64,000 nucleotides of DNA from Magnetospirillum sp. XM-1 (GTDB lineage: Bacteria > Pseudomonadota > Alphaproteobacteria > Rhodospirillales > Magnetospirillaceae): NCBI RefSeq assembly GCF_001511835.1, contig NZ_LN997848.1, positions 3,872,001 through 3,936,000 on the forward strand, in the 5' to 3' direction. Of the stretch, positions 29,445-39,267 are shown one piece after another. Under the pieces are notes generated by a model. The model searched no databases and had not been told where the DNA came from. It saw only the letters and a list, made by a program, of their open reading frames with translations. The position numbers and the translations under genes were made by a program. Position 1 is the first letter of the stretch, and each line of letters opens with the position of its first letter.

Positions 29445-30719
29445 TTGACCAGGACAACAATGTCGGAACGCCCAGAGCATCCCCTCGTCGCCCGCCTGCC
29501 GTTCCATTACGGCTGGGCCATCGTCGCCGCCGGTTGTCTCGGCCTGTTCGCGTGCCTCGGCATGGGGCGTTTCGCGCTCGGCATGCTGCTGCCCTCCATG
29601 GGGGCGTCGCTGGACCTTTCGCGCTCGGAGATGGGGGCCATCTCCACCGCCAATTTCATCGGCTACCTGTCGGCCGTCACCCTGGGCGGGCGCATGGTGG
29701 CGCGGCTGGGAGCGCGGCGCACCGTGGCGGCGGGGCTGGTGCTGGTCGCCCTGTCCATGATGGCGGTGTCCTACGCCCAGAGCTTTTCTCAGGTCCTGAT
29801 CCTCTATGCCCTGACCGGCTTCGGCAGCGGCGGCAGCAATGTGCCCATCATGGGCCTGATCGCCCACTGGTTCGGCCGCCGGGTCAGGGGCCGCGCCGCC
29901 GGCTTCGCGGTCATCGGATCGGGCTTCGCCATCATGGTGGCGGGCGCCCTGGTCCCCGCCATCAATGCCGTCCAGGGCGCCGAGGGCTGGCGTCTGTCCT
30001 GGCTGGTCATCGGCCTGATCGTCCTGGCGGCCGCCCTGGTGGATTGGCTGGTGATCCGCAACCACCCCTCCGAACTGGGCCTGGGACCGGTGACGGGTAA
30101 AAGCCAGGCCGCGACGGAAGAAGCCGCACCGCTGTGCGCCGCCGCCGCGCCGCCCGGGGCCAAGCGCCGCATCCTCGCCCATCTGGGGCTGGTCTACGCC
30201 GCCTTCGGCTTCAGCTACGTCATCTACGCCACCTTCATCGTCACCGCCCTGGTGCGCGAACGCGGCTTTCCCGAGTCCACCGCTGGGATTTTCTGGTCGT
30301 GGATCGGCCTGCTGTCCCTGGCCTCGGGACCGGTATTCGGCAGCCTGTCGGACCGGCTGGGCCGCCGGGCCGGGCTGATGATCGTGTTCGGCTTCCAGGC
30401 CTGCGCCTACGCGCTGGTGGCGGCGCCGCTGCCCGAGCCCTTCCTCTACGCCTCGATCCTGCTGTACGGTCTGGCGCTGTGGGCGGTGCCGTCCATCATG
30501 GCGGCGGCGGTGGGCGACTATCTCGGCCCGGAACAGGCGGCCGCCTCGTTTGGCACCATCACCATGGTCTTCGCGCTTGGCCAGATCGTCGGCCCGGCCA
30601 TCGCCGGCTGGATGGCCGATGCCTGGGGCGGCTTCTCCGGCGCCTTCGTCATGGCGTCGGCGGTGGCGGGGCTGGGCCTGGCCGGTTCGGCCTTCCTGCC
30701 CAGCCCGAAGAAGCATTGA
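29445..30719 (+). CDS. MFS transporter (YbfB/YjiJ-like)
   Basis: A carrier of about 424 residues with 12 hydrophobic segments. The start FHYGWAIVAAGCLGLFACLGMGRFALGMLLPSMG, with GMGRFALGMLLP, resembles the YbfB/YjiJ and OFA-related groups. The loop motifs GRMVARLGARRTVAAG and GSLSDRLGRRAGL are clear. I chose TTG at 29445 because GAGAGG lies just upstream; an in-frame ATG at 29460 is the alternative. The substrate is not known. Confidence 0.85.
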   Translation: MTRTTMSERPEHPLVARLPFHYGWAIVAAGCLGLFACLGMGRFALGMLLPSMGASLDLSRSEMGAISTANFIGYLSAVTLGGRMVARLGARRTVAAGLVLVALSMMAVSYAQSFSQVLILYALTGFGSGGSNVPIMGLIAHWFGRRVRGRAAGFAVIGSGFAIMVAGALVPAINAVQGAEGWRLSWLVIGLIVLAAALVDWLVIRNHPSELGLGPVTGKSQAATEEAAPLCAAAAPPGAKRRILAHLGLVYAAFGFSYVIYATFIVTALVRERGFPESTAGIFWSWIGLLSLASGPVFGSLSDRLGRRAGLMIVFGFQACAYALVAAPLPEPFLYASILLYGLALWAVPSIMAAAVGDYLGPEQAAASFGTITMVFALGQIVGPAIAGWMADAWGGFSGAFVMASAVAGLGLAGSAFLPSPKKH

Positions 30720-30824
30720 TATGTCCCTCATGCGCCGGGCGGATTTCTCCGAAACCCTTGGCTTTGTCCGCTGCGCGTTCCCTGCGGTCCGCGGCATAAG
30801 CCGCGCGGCCCCTTGGGCCTAGCC

Positions 30825-30854
30825 GCCTCATGACGAGATTCCTCGCCATGAGGC
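30825..30854. terminator. Hairpin between convergent MFS and bacterioferritin genes
   Basis: A 13-bp inverted repeat (GCCTCATGACGAG and CTCGCCATGAGGC, one mismatch) with a 4-base loop lies between the convergent MFS and bacterioferritin genes. No T-run follows, so it may be part of a dispersed element rather than a strong terminator. The rest of 30720-30867 holds no gene I can support. Confidence 0.4.
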
Positions 30855-30867
30855 AGTCCCGTCGTCA

Positions 30868-31350
30868 TCAGCCCCCGGCCAGTTCGCCCATGGCCGATTG
30901 CAGGTAGTTGGGCAGGCCCATGGAAGCGATCAGGCCCTGCTGGTTTTCCAGCCAGTCGATGGCCTCCTCCGCCTCTTCCAGGACTTCCGCCAGTTCGTGG
31001 CGGGTGACGAAATCCTGCTTGTCCTCGGCCAGGGCGATGGCGGCGACCAGGGCGGTGCGTTCCTTGACCATCATGGCCAGGTCGTTGGCGATGATCTCGG
31101 GCACGTCCTCGCCGATATAGAGCTTGCCCAAATCCTGCAGGTTGGGCAGCCCCTCCAGGAACAGGATGCGCTCGATCACCTCGTCGGCGTGCTTCATCTC
31201 CTCGATGGACAGCTTGTAGACGGCCTTGCCCAGGTCCTTGATGCCCCAGTTCTTCAGCATGCGGGCATGCAGGAAGAACTGGTTGATGGCGGTCAGCTGG
31301 ACCTTCAAGACCTCGTTCAGCGCCTTGTTGACGGCCTTGTCGCCCTTCAT
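30868..31350 (-). CDS. bfr: Bacterioferritin, heme-type subunit with degenerate ferroxidase site
   Basis: A 160-residue bacterioferritin close to the E. coli protein over its whole length ([15 protein letters not shown] and [22 protein letters not shown]). It keeps the heme-ligand methionine at Met52, but the dinuclear iron site is broken: E. coli Glu18, Glu94, Glu127 and His130 correspond here to Gln18, Met94, Ala127 and Ala130, with only Glu51 and His54 left. It should therefore bind heme but not oxidise iron by itself. It overlaps the next bacterioferritin gene by four bases. In Magnetospirillum the two Bfr subunits form mixed 24-mers. Confidence 0.93.
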   Translation of the reverse strand: MKGDKAVNKALNEVLKVQLTAINQFFLHARMLKNWGIKDLGKAVYKLSIEEMKHADEVIERILFLEGLPNLQDLGKLYIGEDVPEIIANDLAMMVKERTALVAAIALAEDKQDFVTRHELAEVLEEAEEAIDWLENQQGLIASMGLPNYLQSAMGELAGG

Positions 31351-31838
31351 GAGGCACCTCCGACCAGATCGCCGGCCGCCGATTGCAGGTAGTTCTGCAG
31401 GCCCAGGCGGCTGATCAGCCCCACCTGCTGCTCCAGCCAGTGGGTATGGTCTTCCTCGGTGTCGGACAGCAGCTCGCGCAGGATGGCGCGGGTCTCGTAA
31501 TCCTGCTCCTTCTCGACCAGGGCGATGGCGGCCTTGAGCTCGCCCACCACCATGATCTCGTAGGCCAGGTCGTTCTTCAGCATCTCCTCGACGTCCTTGC
31601 CGATGGCCAGCTTGCCGCGCTTGCCCACGTCGGGGGTGCCTTCCAGGAACAGGATGCGGCGGATCAGCTTGTCGGCATGCTCCAGCTCTTCCTCGCGCTC
31701 ATGGGCGATGCGCTCAAAGAGGCGGTTGAAGCCCCAATTGGCCATCATCCGCGAATGGGCGAAGTACTGGTCGGCGGCGGTCAGCTCGGCCGTCAGCAGC
31801 TTGTTGAGACAATCGATGACCTTCTTACTGCCCTGCAT
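31347..31838 (-). CDS. bfr: Bacterioferritin, ferroxidase-type subunit lacking heme methionine
   Basis: A 163-residue bacterioferritin with the full ferroxidase set: Glu18, Glu51, His54, Glu94 and, allowing for a one-residue insertion, Glu128 and His131. Position 52 is Leu rather than Met, so it should not bind heme. It is the first gene of the bfr pair, with GGAGGG before the ATG, and its stop overlaps the start of the heme-type subunit. Together the two proteins should store iron as a hetero-oligomer. The Irr-like regulator lies 101 bases upstream on the same strand. Confidence 0.93.
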   Translation of the reverse strand: MQGSKKVIDCLNKLLTAELTAADQYFAHSRMMANWGFNRLFERIAHEREEELEHADKLIRRILFLEGTPDVGKRGKLAIGKDVEEMLKNDLAYEIMVVGELKAAIALVEKEQDYETRAILRELLSDTEEDHTHWLEQQVGLISRLGLQNYLQSAAGDLVGGAS

Positions 31839-31939
31839 GGCAATGCCCTCCTTCAACTGTTGGAGGGATGATGCGGCGCACCCTGCGGGTTATCAAGATT
31901 TTTCATTTAAAATCAAATAGATCGCCATACATCTAAGAC

Positions 31940-32347
31940 TTATTCGCGATTCTCGGCCGGTCTTATCCTGATCAGGATATCCACTCCGTCCAGTTCATAG
32001 CCGGGTGGCGGTTCGGGCAGGTGGTCGAGCACCGGCTGGCGTCCGGCGATATCGCTCAGGCGGCCGGTGGAGAGGTCGAGGAAATGATGATGCCCGGCCG
32101 GACAGGTGCAGAACCACGTCCGCTCGCCCAGGTCGATGCGGCGGACCAGCCCCGCCTTGGCGAACTGGTTGAGGATGTTGTAGGTGGTGGCCAGCGACAG
32201 CCGCAGCCCCTGCTCCGCCGACAGCCGGTGGGCCTCGTCGGCCGAGATGTTGCAGGCCCCCAGGCCGCCCAGCACGTCGAGCATGCCCCGCCGCTGGCGG
32301 GTGGGACGCAGACCGGCATCGCGGAGCGTGGAGTCGGAGGACGTCAT
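31940..32347 (-). CDS. irr: Fur superfamily regulator, Irr-like
   Basis: A 135-residue Fur-family repressor. The DNA-binding half has GLRPTRQRRGMLDVLGG and LSLATTYNILNQFAKAGLVRRI; the dimer/metal half begins with FCTCPAGHHHFLDLSTGRLSDI. The HHHF motif and the shape of the protein resemble Irr, the iron- and heme-responsive regulator of alphaproteobacteria, more than Fur, and the CxxC pairs of Fur are missing from the C-terminus. It lies upstream of the bacterioferritin pair on the same strand, which fits control of iron storage. An inverted repeat covers its ribosome-site region. Confidence 0.82.
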   Translation of the reverse strand: MTSSDSTLRDAGLRPTRQRRGMLDVLGGLGACNISADEAHRLSAEQGLRLSLATTYNILNQFAKAGLVRRIDLGERTWFCTCPAGHHHFLDLSTGRLSDIAGRQPVLDHLPEPPPGYELDGVDILIRIRPAENRE

Positions 32348-32355
32348 GGGCTCAT

Positions 32356-32378
32356 GTGCAATTGCGAGTGACTTGCAC
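32356..32378. promoter_or_regulatory. Candidate autoregulatory operator of the Irr-like gene
   Basis: GTGCAA and TTGCAC form an inverted repeat with 11 bases between them, 9-31 bases before the irr-like start codon. The placement suits autorepression. The repeat is unlike the classical Fur box. Confidence 0.35.
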
Positions 32379-32421
32379 TAATTAACCCGAACGCCTCCTC
32401 CCGGCAAGGCGCTTTTGCCGG

Positions 32422-33399
32422 TCAGACCTCGTCCTGCCACTTCCGCGCGATGATGCCGGCGGCGATCAGCTGGATCAGGTGGTAAAGGATGGTGGGGGCG
32501 ATGATCAGTCCCAGGACGGGCGAGGCGCCGAACATGATCTTGGCCATGGGCACGCCGGTGGCCAGCGACTTCTTGGTGCCGCAGAACACCCCGGCGATGG
32601 CGTCTTCGCGGTTGAAGCCCAGCCCCCGGCAGACCAGCCGCAGCAACAGGAAGACGAAGGCGAACAGCAGAGCCGCCCCGCCCACCGCCTGAAGGACGAA
32701 ACCACTCCCCTGCCCTTCCCACACACCTTCGGCCACGGAATCCGAGAAGGAATTGAAGACGATCAGCAAAATGGTCAGGCGGTCGAGGGATTTCAGCCAC
32801 TTCATGTTGCGCTCGAGCCAACCGCGCAGCCACGGCCGCAGCACCTGGCCCAGCACGATGGGCAGCAACACCAGCAGCACGATCTTGAGCAGCACCTTGC
32901 CGAGGTCGAGGGAGGCGCCGCTGGACGACAGGTACCAGTTGACCCAGAGCGGCGTCAGCACCACGCCGAGCAGGCTGGACAGGGTGGCGTTGAAGATGGC
33001 GCCCGCCACGTTGCCCCGCGCGATGGAGGTCATGGCCACCGAGGAGGAAATGGTCGACGGCAGCGCGGCGAGGAAGAAGAAGCCCAGCATCAGGTCGGGG
33101 GAAACCCGCCCGCCCAGCGCCAGGGCCGCCCCCCAGGCCAGGGCGGGAAACAGCAGGAAGGTGGAGGTCTGGACCACCAGATGCAGACGCCAGTTGACCA
33201 GACCGGCCTTCATGCGCTCGGGCGGGAGCGTCAGGCCATAGAGCAGGAAGACCAGCGCCACGCCGTAGACGGTGATGGCATCCATGTGCAGATGCCCGCC
33301 GCTCTTGCCGAAATCGGGCAGCACCCAGGCCAGCGCGACCATGGACACCAGTCCCAGCAGAAAGCCGTCGATACCGATACGGGCGAGAAGCTTGAACAC
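32422..33399 (-). CDS. Bile acid:sodium symporter (BASS/YfeH-like) family transporter
   Basis: A 325-residue membrane protein with about nine to ten hydrophobic segments. The family marks are LYGLTLPPERMKAG, ALPSTISSSVAMTSIARGNVAGAIFNATLSSLLG and GVFCGTKKSLATGVPMAKIMF. The STISSSV and GTKKSLA motifs are those of the YfeH/SBF_like branch. It probably moves an organic anion with sodium; the substrate is not known. It lies upstream of the irr-like gene on the same strand. Confidence 0.85.
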   Translation of the reverse strand: MFKLLARIGIDGFLLGLVSMVALAWVLPDFGKSGGHLHMDAITVYGVALVFLLYGLTLPPERMKAGLVNWRLHLVVQTSTFLLFPALAWGAALALGGRVSPDLMLGFFFLAALPSTISSSVAMTSIARGNVAGAIFNATLSSLLGVVLTPLWVNWYLSSSGASLDLGKVLLKIVLLVLLPIVLGQVLRPWLRGWLERNMKWLKSLDRLTILLIVFNSFSDSVAEGVWEGQGSGFVLQAVGGAALLFAFVFLLLRLVCRGLGFNREDAIAGVFCGTKKSLATGVPMAKIMFGASPVLGLIIAPTILYHLIQLIAAGIIARKWQDEV

Positions 33400-33497
33400 A
33401 CCGGACCTCGAACTGGCTGCGCCGTGGCGGCGACACTACCCCAACCGCCCCCCCCAATGTCATCGACTTTTACCCCCCGCTCTGGCATGAGGGAGGC

Positions 33498-33956
33498 ATG
33501 CGAGGACTTCTCTTGACCGTCATGGCCGCCTTGGCTCTGACCATTCACCCGGCCAGGGCCGAGACCATCGAGGGCAACCGCATCTTCGTGGAATTCGCCT
33601 ACGACGCCAGCACGCCGGAAATGGCCGCCGCCGAGAAATGGGCGCGGCCCCATTTCGCCAAGGCCAAGGCGGCGGGACGGCCCATCCGCGTCAGCGTCGG
33701 CCGCTCGCGCGGGACCACCCTGATCAGCCTGGAATCGGTGGCCGTCTGCGACCGGGTCAAGGCCTGCCCGCTGCTGGTGTTCCGCGACCTGACGGCGCGG
33801 CCCATCCTGGAAACCACCTCGTTCCAGAACGTGCTGATCGAATATCGGGGACAGGAAATCTTCCTGGTCATCCGCCTGTGGGAGGAGACCACCGAATGCC
33901 GGATCACCGGCATGGGCCGGGCCAAGTGCAGGAAGGTTCCGAAGAAAAGCGGCTAG
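33498..33956 (+). CDS. Exported hypothetical protein
   Basis: Not recognised. The 152-residue protein has a clear signal peptide (MRGLLLTVMAALALTIHPARA, then ETIEG), so it is periplasmic or secreted. The mature part is a mixed alpha/beta domain with two cysteines close together (VCDRVKAC) and another pair near the end (TECRITGMGRAKC), which may form disulfides. It is divergent from the BASS gene. Confidence 0.65.
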   Translation: MRGLLLTVMAALALTIHPARAETIEGNRIFVEFAYDASTPEMAAAEKWARPHFAKAKAAGRPIRVSVGRSRGTTLISLESVAVCDRVKACPLLVFRDLTARPILETTSFQNVLIEYRGQEIFLVIRLWEETTECRITGMGRAKCRKVPKKSG

Positions 33957-33961
33957 TTGGA

Positions 33962-33980
33962 GCACGATCCTAGATCGTGC
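33962..33980. terminator. Short perfect hairpin after the exported-protein gene
   Basis: GCACGATC and GATCGTGC, separated by CTA, form a perfect 8-bp stem 5 bases past the stop codon, between convergent genes. There is no T-run, so termination strength is doubtful. Confidence 0.35.
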
Positions 33981-34052
33981 CCGGCCGCCATTGCGGCGGC
34001 GGCCAAGCTCGCGGAGGCGAGCGCTAAGGCCAAGGGGCAAGCAAAGAGCGCG

Positions 34053-34364
34053 TCAGCGCCGCTTGTCGAACACCACCACCTCGCCCTCGCGCCCCATGTT
34101 CAGCATGATGCGCGCCCGCTCTTCCAGCATGTCGGGGTCAAGGTGGTCGGGCCGCAGAAGCTGTACCCGGTGTTCCATCTCGGTGCGTTCGGACGCCACC
34201 CGGGACAGGTGCATCTCGGCCTCGAGAATCTCTGCCTGCAGCCGAAAGTAGGCCAGCACTCCGCGATCACCTTCAACGGTGTGGTAGGTGAAATACGCCA
34301 CGGCGCCAAGCCCGATCATCGGTCCGACGACACGACGACAACGGCTGAGAAGTTCTTGCAACAT
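34053..34364 (-). CDS. Septum formation initiator-like protein (FtsB/DivIC family)
   Basis: A 103-residue single-span inner-membrane protein: short cytoplasmic N-terminus (MLQELLSRCRRVV), one transmembrane helix (GPMIGLGAVAYFTYHTVEG), a coiled coil (LAYFRLQAEILEAEMHLSRVASERTEMEHRVQLL) and the family end LDPDMLEERARIMLNMGREGEVVV. FtsB-like proteins link cell-division complexes through their coiled coil. No division genes adjoin it, though alphaproteobacterial members often lie alone or by pyruvate dehydrogenase genes. Confidence 0.8.
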   Translation of the reverse strand: MLQELLSRCRRVVGPMIGLGAVAYFTYHTVEGDRGVLAYFRLQAEILEAEMHLSRVASERTEMEHRVQLLRPDHLDPDMLEERARIMLNMGREGEVVVFDKRR

Positions 34365-34478
34365 GAAGGGGATGGAATCACATGCTGATTCATTGCGTCA
34401 ACACATGCATTCACACCACGTTCACTTTTCCATCGGGCGAGTCACCGGTGTTGCATAAATGACTCACTTTTCTCATGG

Positions 34479-36278
34479 CTATGTGGAGACGCTCACATTG
34501 GGGAGCGTGATGACGAAGACCGCCCCGCCTCCGGCCCGGTTGTCGGCCCGGATGGACCCGCCCATGTCACGGATGATGCCGTAGGACAGCGACAGGCCGA
34601 GCCCCAGCCCCTCGCCCACCTCCTTGGTGGTGAAGAACGGTTCGAACACGCGGTCGGCCACGTCGGAGGGCAGGCCGGGACCGCTGTCGGCGACGGAGAC
34701 CGCCACCTCGCCTCCCACCCGCACCGCGTCGATCACGATGCGCCGCGCCGGAGCATCGGCCACCGCGTCGATGGCGTTGGCCAGCAGGTTGACGAAGACC
34801 TGGTCGAGACGTCCGGGATCGCCCGACACCATCAGCCCCTCGGGCGGGTTCCAGACCAGATCGATCTCGGCCTGGCGCAGCCGCACCGCCAGCAGCGCCA
34901 CGGCCCGGCTGACCGAGGCGGCGGGATCGGTGACCTGGGGCGTCACCGGGCTCTTGCGGGCGAAGACCCGCAGGTGGCGGATGATCTCGGCCATGCGGCG
35001 GCACAGATCGTCGATCATGGACAGGTTGGTTCCCGCCGTCGCCGCGTCGCCGCGCTCGACGAAGATGCGGGAACTGGCGACGAAGGTCTGGATGGCGGCC
35101 AGCGGCTGGTTCAACTCGTGGGCGATGGCCGCCGACATCTGGCCCAGCGCCGCCATCTTGCCGGCATGAATGAGTTCGTCCTGGGTCTCGCGCAGATGGT
35201 GCTCGGTCCGCTGGCGCTCGACGATCTCGGCGCTCAGCGCCTCGGTCCGCAGGGCCACCAGCGCTTCCAGAGTGTCGCGGGCGTCCAGCTTGGCCTTCAG
35301 CACCAGGCGGCGCTGGCGCAGATAGAGCAGCAGCAGGATGAAGGCGATCCAGCCCAGCCCGGCCAGGGCGGCGGTGGAGCGCACGTTGCTTTCCATGGCC
35401 TCCCAGTCGGCCAGGTAGTGGATGGTCCAGCCCTCCTCGTCCAGCGCCTGGGCCTGGGCGACGAACCGGGCGTCGCCGTTGCGCTCGAGCCGGGCGGCGT
35501 CCCCCAGGGAGAGCAGGACCCGCCGCTCCAGCGCCCGCAGCTGCACGGCGCCGTAGCGCTGGATGGCGTCAAGCTTGCGGCGCAGCTCCTCGGTGACCGG
35601 CCCGTCCACCGCGTATTTCCACTCCGGCCGGCTGGTCAGGATCACCACGCCGTCCTCGTCGGTAACCATGACCGCGTCGCCGCCCCGCCCCCAATCCTCC
35701 TCCAGGGTCTCCAGGTCGATCTTGACCACCACGGCGCCGATGATGTCGCCCGCCCGGCCGCGCACGCCCGAGGCGAGGAAATAACCCGGCAGCTTGGTGG
35801 TCACCCCGATGCCGAAGAAGTGGCCCGCACCGGCGCTCATCACCTGGGTGAAATAGGGGCGGAAGCTGTAATCGTTGCCCACATAGGAGAGCGGCGTGCG
35901 CCAATTGCTGGCCGACACGGTCACGCCCTTGCGGTCCATGACGTAGAGCGAGGCCGAGCGGGCGCCGGCGTTGATGGTCTCCAGCTTGGCGCTCAAGGCA
36001 TCGGCCCGGTCGGGCTCGCCCTCCAGTACCTCGATCACCTCGCGGTCCAGCGCGATGGTGGCGGGCAGGTAGGAGAAGCGGTCGAGCGCGGCGCGGATGG
36101 TCGAGGCATAAAGGCCCAACCGCTGCTGCCCCATGACCAGGGCGCCGTCCAGCGCCTCGGCGCGGGCGCGCTGGTAGACCCAGGCCACCACCAGCCCGCC
36201 CAGCAAGGCCGCCAGCGCCAGCATCCCGACAACGGGACGGCTGGGCGGTGCGGCGGAAGGGGTGTCGGGCGAGGTCAT
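34479..36278 (-). CDS. dctB: Sensor histidine kinase DctB
   Basis: A 599-residue membrane sensor kinase. An N-terminal helix (VVGMLALAALLGGLVVAWV), a periplasmic double-Cache/PAS-like domain (about 35-290, with SASLYVMDRKGVTVSASNW and YSFRPYFTQVMSAGAGHFF), a second helix (AALAGLGWIAFILLLLYL), a coiled linker and the kinase core follow. The phospho-accepting histidine is in AAIAHELNQPLAAIQTF; the ATPase boxes are NLLANAIDAV, DSGPGLP and GLGLGLSLSYGII. This is the architecture of DctB, which senses C4-dicarboxylates. It is divergent from dctD, only 72 bases apart. Confidence 0.88.
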   Translation of the reverse strand: MTSPDTPSAAPPSRPVVGMLALAALLGGLVVAWVYQRARAEALDGALVMGQQRLGLYASTIRAALDRFSYLPATIALDREVIEVLEGEPDRADALSAKLETINAGARSASLYVMDRKGVTVSASNWRTPLSYVGNDYSFRPYFTQVMSAGAGHFFGIGVTTKLPGYFLASGVRGRAGDIIGAVVVKIDLETLEEDWGRGGDAVMVTDEDGVVILTSRPEWKYAVDGPVTEELRRKLDAIQRYGAVQLRALERRVLLSLGDAARLERNGDARFVAQAQALDEEGWTIHYLADWEAMESNVRSTAALAGLGWIAFILLLLYLRQRRLVLKAKLDARDTLEALVALRTEALSAEIVERQRTEHHLRETQDELIHAGKMAALGQMSAAIAHELNQPLAAIQTFVASSRIFVERGDAATAGTNLSMIDDLCRRMAEIIRHLRVFARKSPVTPQVTDPAASVSRAVALLAVRLRQAEIDLVWNPPEGLMVSGDPGRLDQVFVNLLANAIDAVADAPARRIVIDAVRVGGEVAVSVADSGPGLPSDVADRVFEPFFTTKEVGEGLGLGLSLSYGIIRDMGGSIRADNRAGGGAVFVITLPNVSVST

Positions 36279-36350
36279 GGGCAAGAGGCAATCACAGGCG
36301 CCTTCCCCCGGCAATTTGATTTTCGCCCCGGCTCGGTTATGGTCCTAAGG

Positions 36351-37690
<1,340 letters not shown>

Positions 37691-37691
<1 letters not shown>

Positions 37692-37739
37692 GCGGAATTC
37701 CGCCGATCCCATCCTGGGCGTTCGGCGGAATTCCGCCGA
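37691..37739. promoter_or_regulatory. Tandem palindromes, candidate DctD upstream activator sites
   Basis: GGCGGAATTCCGCC (37691-37704) and TCGGCGGAATTCCGCCGA (37722-37739) are perfect palindromes with the same core, centres 33 bases apart (about three helical turns). They lie 42-90 bases before the sigma54 promoter at 37781, which is the usual layout for tandem DctD-like activator sites. Confidence 0.7.
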
Positions 37740-37780
37740 TCAAACCCTAGACATGCGAATTAATTCAAAGCCTTAGCGTC

Positions 37781-37796
37781 TGGCCCGCCCCTTGCT
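37781..37796 (+). promoter_or_regulatory. Sigma54 (-24/-12) promoter of the KgtP-like carrier
   Basis: TGGCCCGCCCCTTGCT matches the consensus TGGCACG-N4-TTGCT with one change. The invariant GG (37782-37783) and GC (37794-37795) are separated by exactly 10 bases. It lies 56 bases before the TTG start of the carrier gene. Confidence 0.85.
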
Positions 37797-37851
37797 CTGG
37801 CCTTCCGCAAAATCGCCCGCGTCGTGCGGGCCAATGCGGGAGGACCGAACG

Positions 37852-39198
37852 TTGAGTCACATGGATACGACCATAATCCCGGCCGCGGGAACTCCGACGG
37901 CCGGGAGCCACGACATGGACAACAAGGACACCAAGGGCAAGATCCTGATGGTGTTCAAGGGGTCGGTGGGCAATCTGGTGGAATATTACGACTGGTACGT
38001 CTATTCCGCCTTCGCGCTGTATTTCTCCAAGTACTTCTTCCCGGGCGACGACCCCACCGTCCAGCTTCTCAACACCTCGGCCATCTTCGCGCTCGGCTTC
38101 TTCATGCGCCCGCTGGGCGGCTGGCTGCTGGGCACCTATGCCGACCGCAAGGGGCGCAAGGCGGCGCTGCTGGTCTCGGTCAGCATGATGTGCGCCGGTT
38201 CGCTGATCATCGCGGTGATGCCCGGCTACCAAACCATCGGCATCGCGGCGCCCATCGCCCTGATCCTGGCCCGCCTGCTGCAAGGCCTGAGCCTGGGCGG
38301 CGAATACGGCTCGGCCGCCACCTACCTGTCGGAGATCGCCTCCAAGGACCGGCGCGGCTTCTATTCCAGCTTCCAGTACGTCACCCTGATCATGGGGCAG
38401 CTGCTGGCGCTGGGCGTGCTGATCGCGCTGCAGCGGGTGTTCCTCTCCACCGCCGAGCTGGAAGCCTGGGGCTGGCGCATTCCCTTCGTCATCGGCGGCT
38501 TGTGCGCCGTGGTGGCCATCTATCTGCGGAGCTCCATGGAGGAGACCGAATCCTTCGAGCACCACAAGGGCGAGGTGGTGGGCGAAAGCCGCATCCGCGC
38601 CCTGATGCGCCACCCGCGCGAGGTGATGACGGTGATCGGCCTGACCATGGGCGGCACCGTGGCCTTCTACACCTTCACCACCTACATGCAGAAATATCTG
38701 GTGAACACCGCCGGCTTCTCGAAGAACGACGCCACCATGATCTCGGCGGCGGCCACCTTCGTCTACATGCTGATGCATCCGCTGGTGGGCCATATTTCCG
38801 ACAAGGTGGGGCGGCGCGCCGTGCTGATCGCCTTCGGCGTCATGAGCACGCTGTGCACCGTTCCCATCCTCACCGCGCTGGGCCAGACCAGAGATTCGGT
38901 CACCGCCTTCTTCCTGGTGCTGTCGGGGCTGACCATCGTCTCGGGCTATTCCGCCATCAACGCCGTGGTCAAGGCCGAGCTGTTCCCGGTGCAGATCCGC
39001 GCGCTGGGCGTCGGCCTGCCGTTTGCCATCGGTGTGTCGCTGTTCGGCGGCACGGCGGAATACATCGCGCTGTGGTTCAAGAGCATCGGCAACGAGACCT
39101 GGTTCTACTGGTACGTCACCGGCTGCTGCCTGTGCGGCCTGCTGCTGTTCGTCGGCATGAAGGACACCAAGCAGACCTCGCTGATCGACAAGGATTGA
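37852..39198 (+). CDS. MFS dicarboxylate/alpha-ketoglutarate-type symporter (KgtP-like)
   Basis: A 448-residue Major Facilitator of the metabolite:H+ symporter group. Marks are GNLVEYYDWYVYSAFALYFSKYFFP, RPLGGWLLGTYADRKGRKAALLVSV and RLLQGLSLGGEYGSAATYLSE, all typical of KgtP/ProP-like carriers. It probably imports a di- or tricarboxylate driven by protons. TTG at 37852 is preferred because GGGAGG lies eight bases upstream; ATG at 37861 is the alternative. Control by DctB/DctD and sigma54 is strongly suggested by the promoter region. A strong terminator follows. Confidence 0.88.
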   Translation: MSHMDTTIIPAAGTPTAGSHDMDNKDTKGKILMVFKGSVGNLVEYYDWYVYSAFALYFSKYFFPGDDPTVQLLNTSAIFALGFFMRPLGGWLLGTYADRKGRKAALLVSVSMMCAGSLIIAVMPGYQTIGIAAPIALILARLLQGLSLGGEYGSAATYLSEIASKDRRGFYSSFQYVTLIMGQLLALGVLIALQRVFLSTAELEAWGWRIPFVIGGLCAVVAIYLRSSMEETESFEHHKGEVVGESRIRALMRHPREVMTVIGLTMGGTVAFYTFTTYMQKYLVNTAGFSKNDATMISAAATFVYMLMHPLVGHISDKVGRRAVLIAFGVMSTLCTVPILTALGQTRDSVTAFFLVLSGLTIVSGYSAINAVVKAELFPVQIRALGVGLPFAIGVSLFGGTAEYIALWFKSIGNETWFYWYVTGCCLCGLLLFVGMKDTKQTSLIDKD

Positions 39199-39209
39199 CC
39201 CTCCTCACC

Positions 39210-39246
39210 TGCCGGCGGATTCTTTGCGAATCCGCCGGCATTTTTC
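39210..39246 (+). terminator. Rho-independent terminator after the KgtP-like gene
   Basis: TGCCGGCGGATTC and GAATCCGCCGGCA form a perfect 13-bp stem with a 5-base loop, followed by TTTTTC. It separates the carrier gene from the CoA-transferase gene. Confidence 0.93.
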
Positions 39247-39267
39247 TTCATTGCAGGAACCAGACCC

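Noticed and set aside
30649..30849. A short minus-strand frame rich in Arg/Ala between the MFS and bfr genes
   Set aside because: It overlaps the MFS 3' end and a hairpin, has no ribosome site and its proline-rich end is read from the coding strand of the MFS gene. It may be part of a dispersed element.
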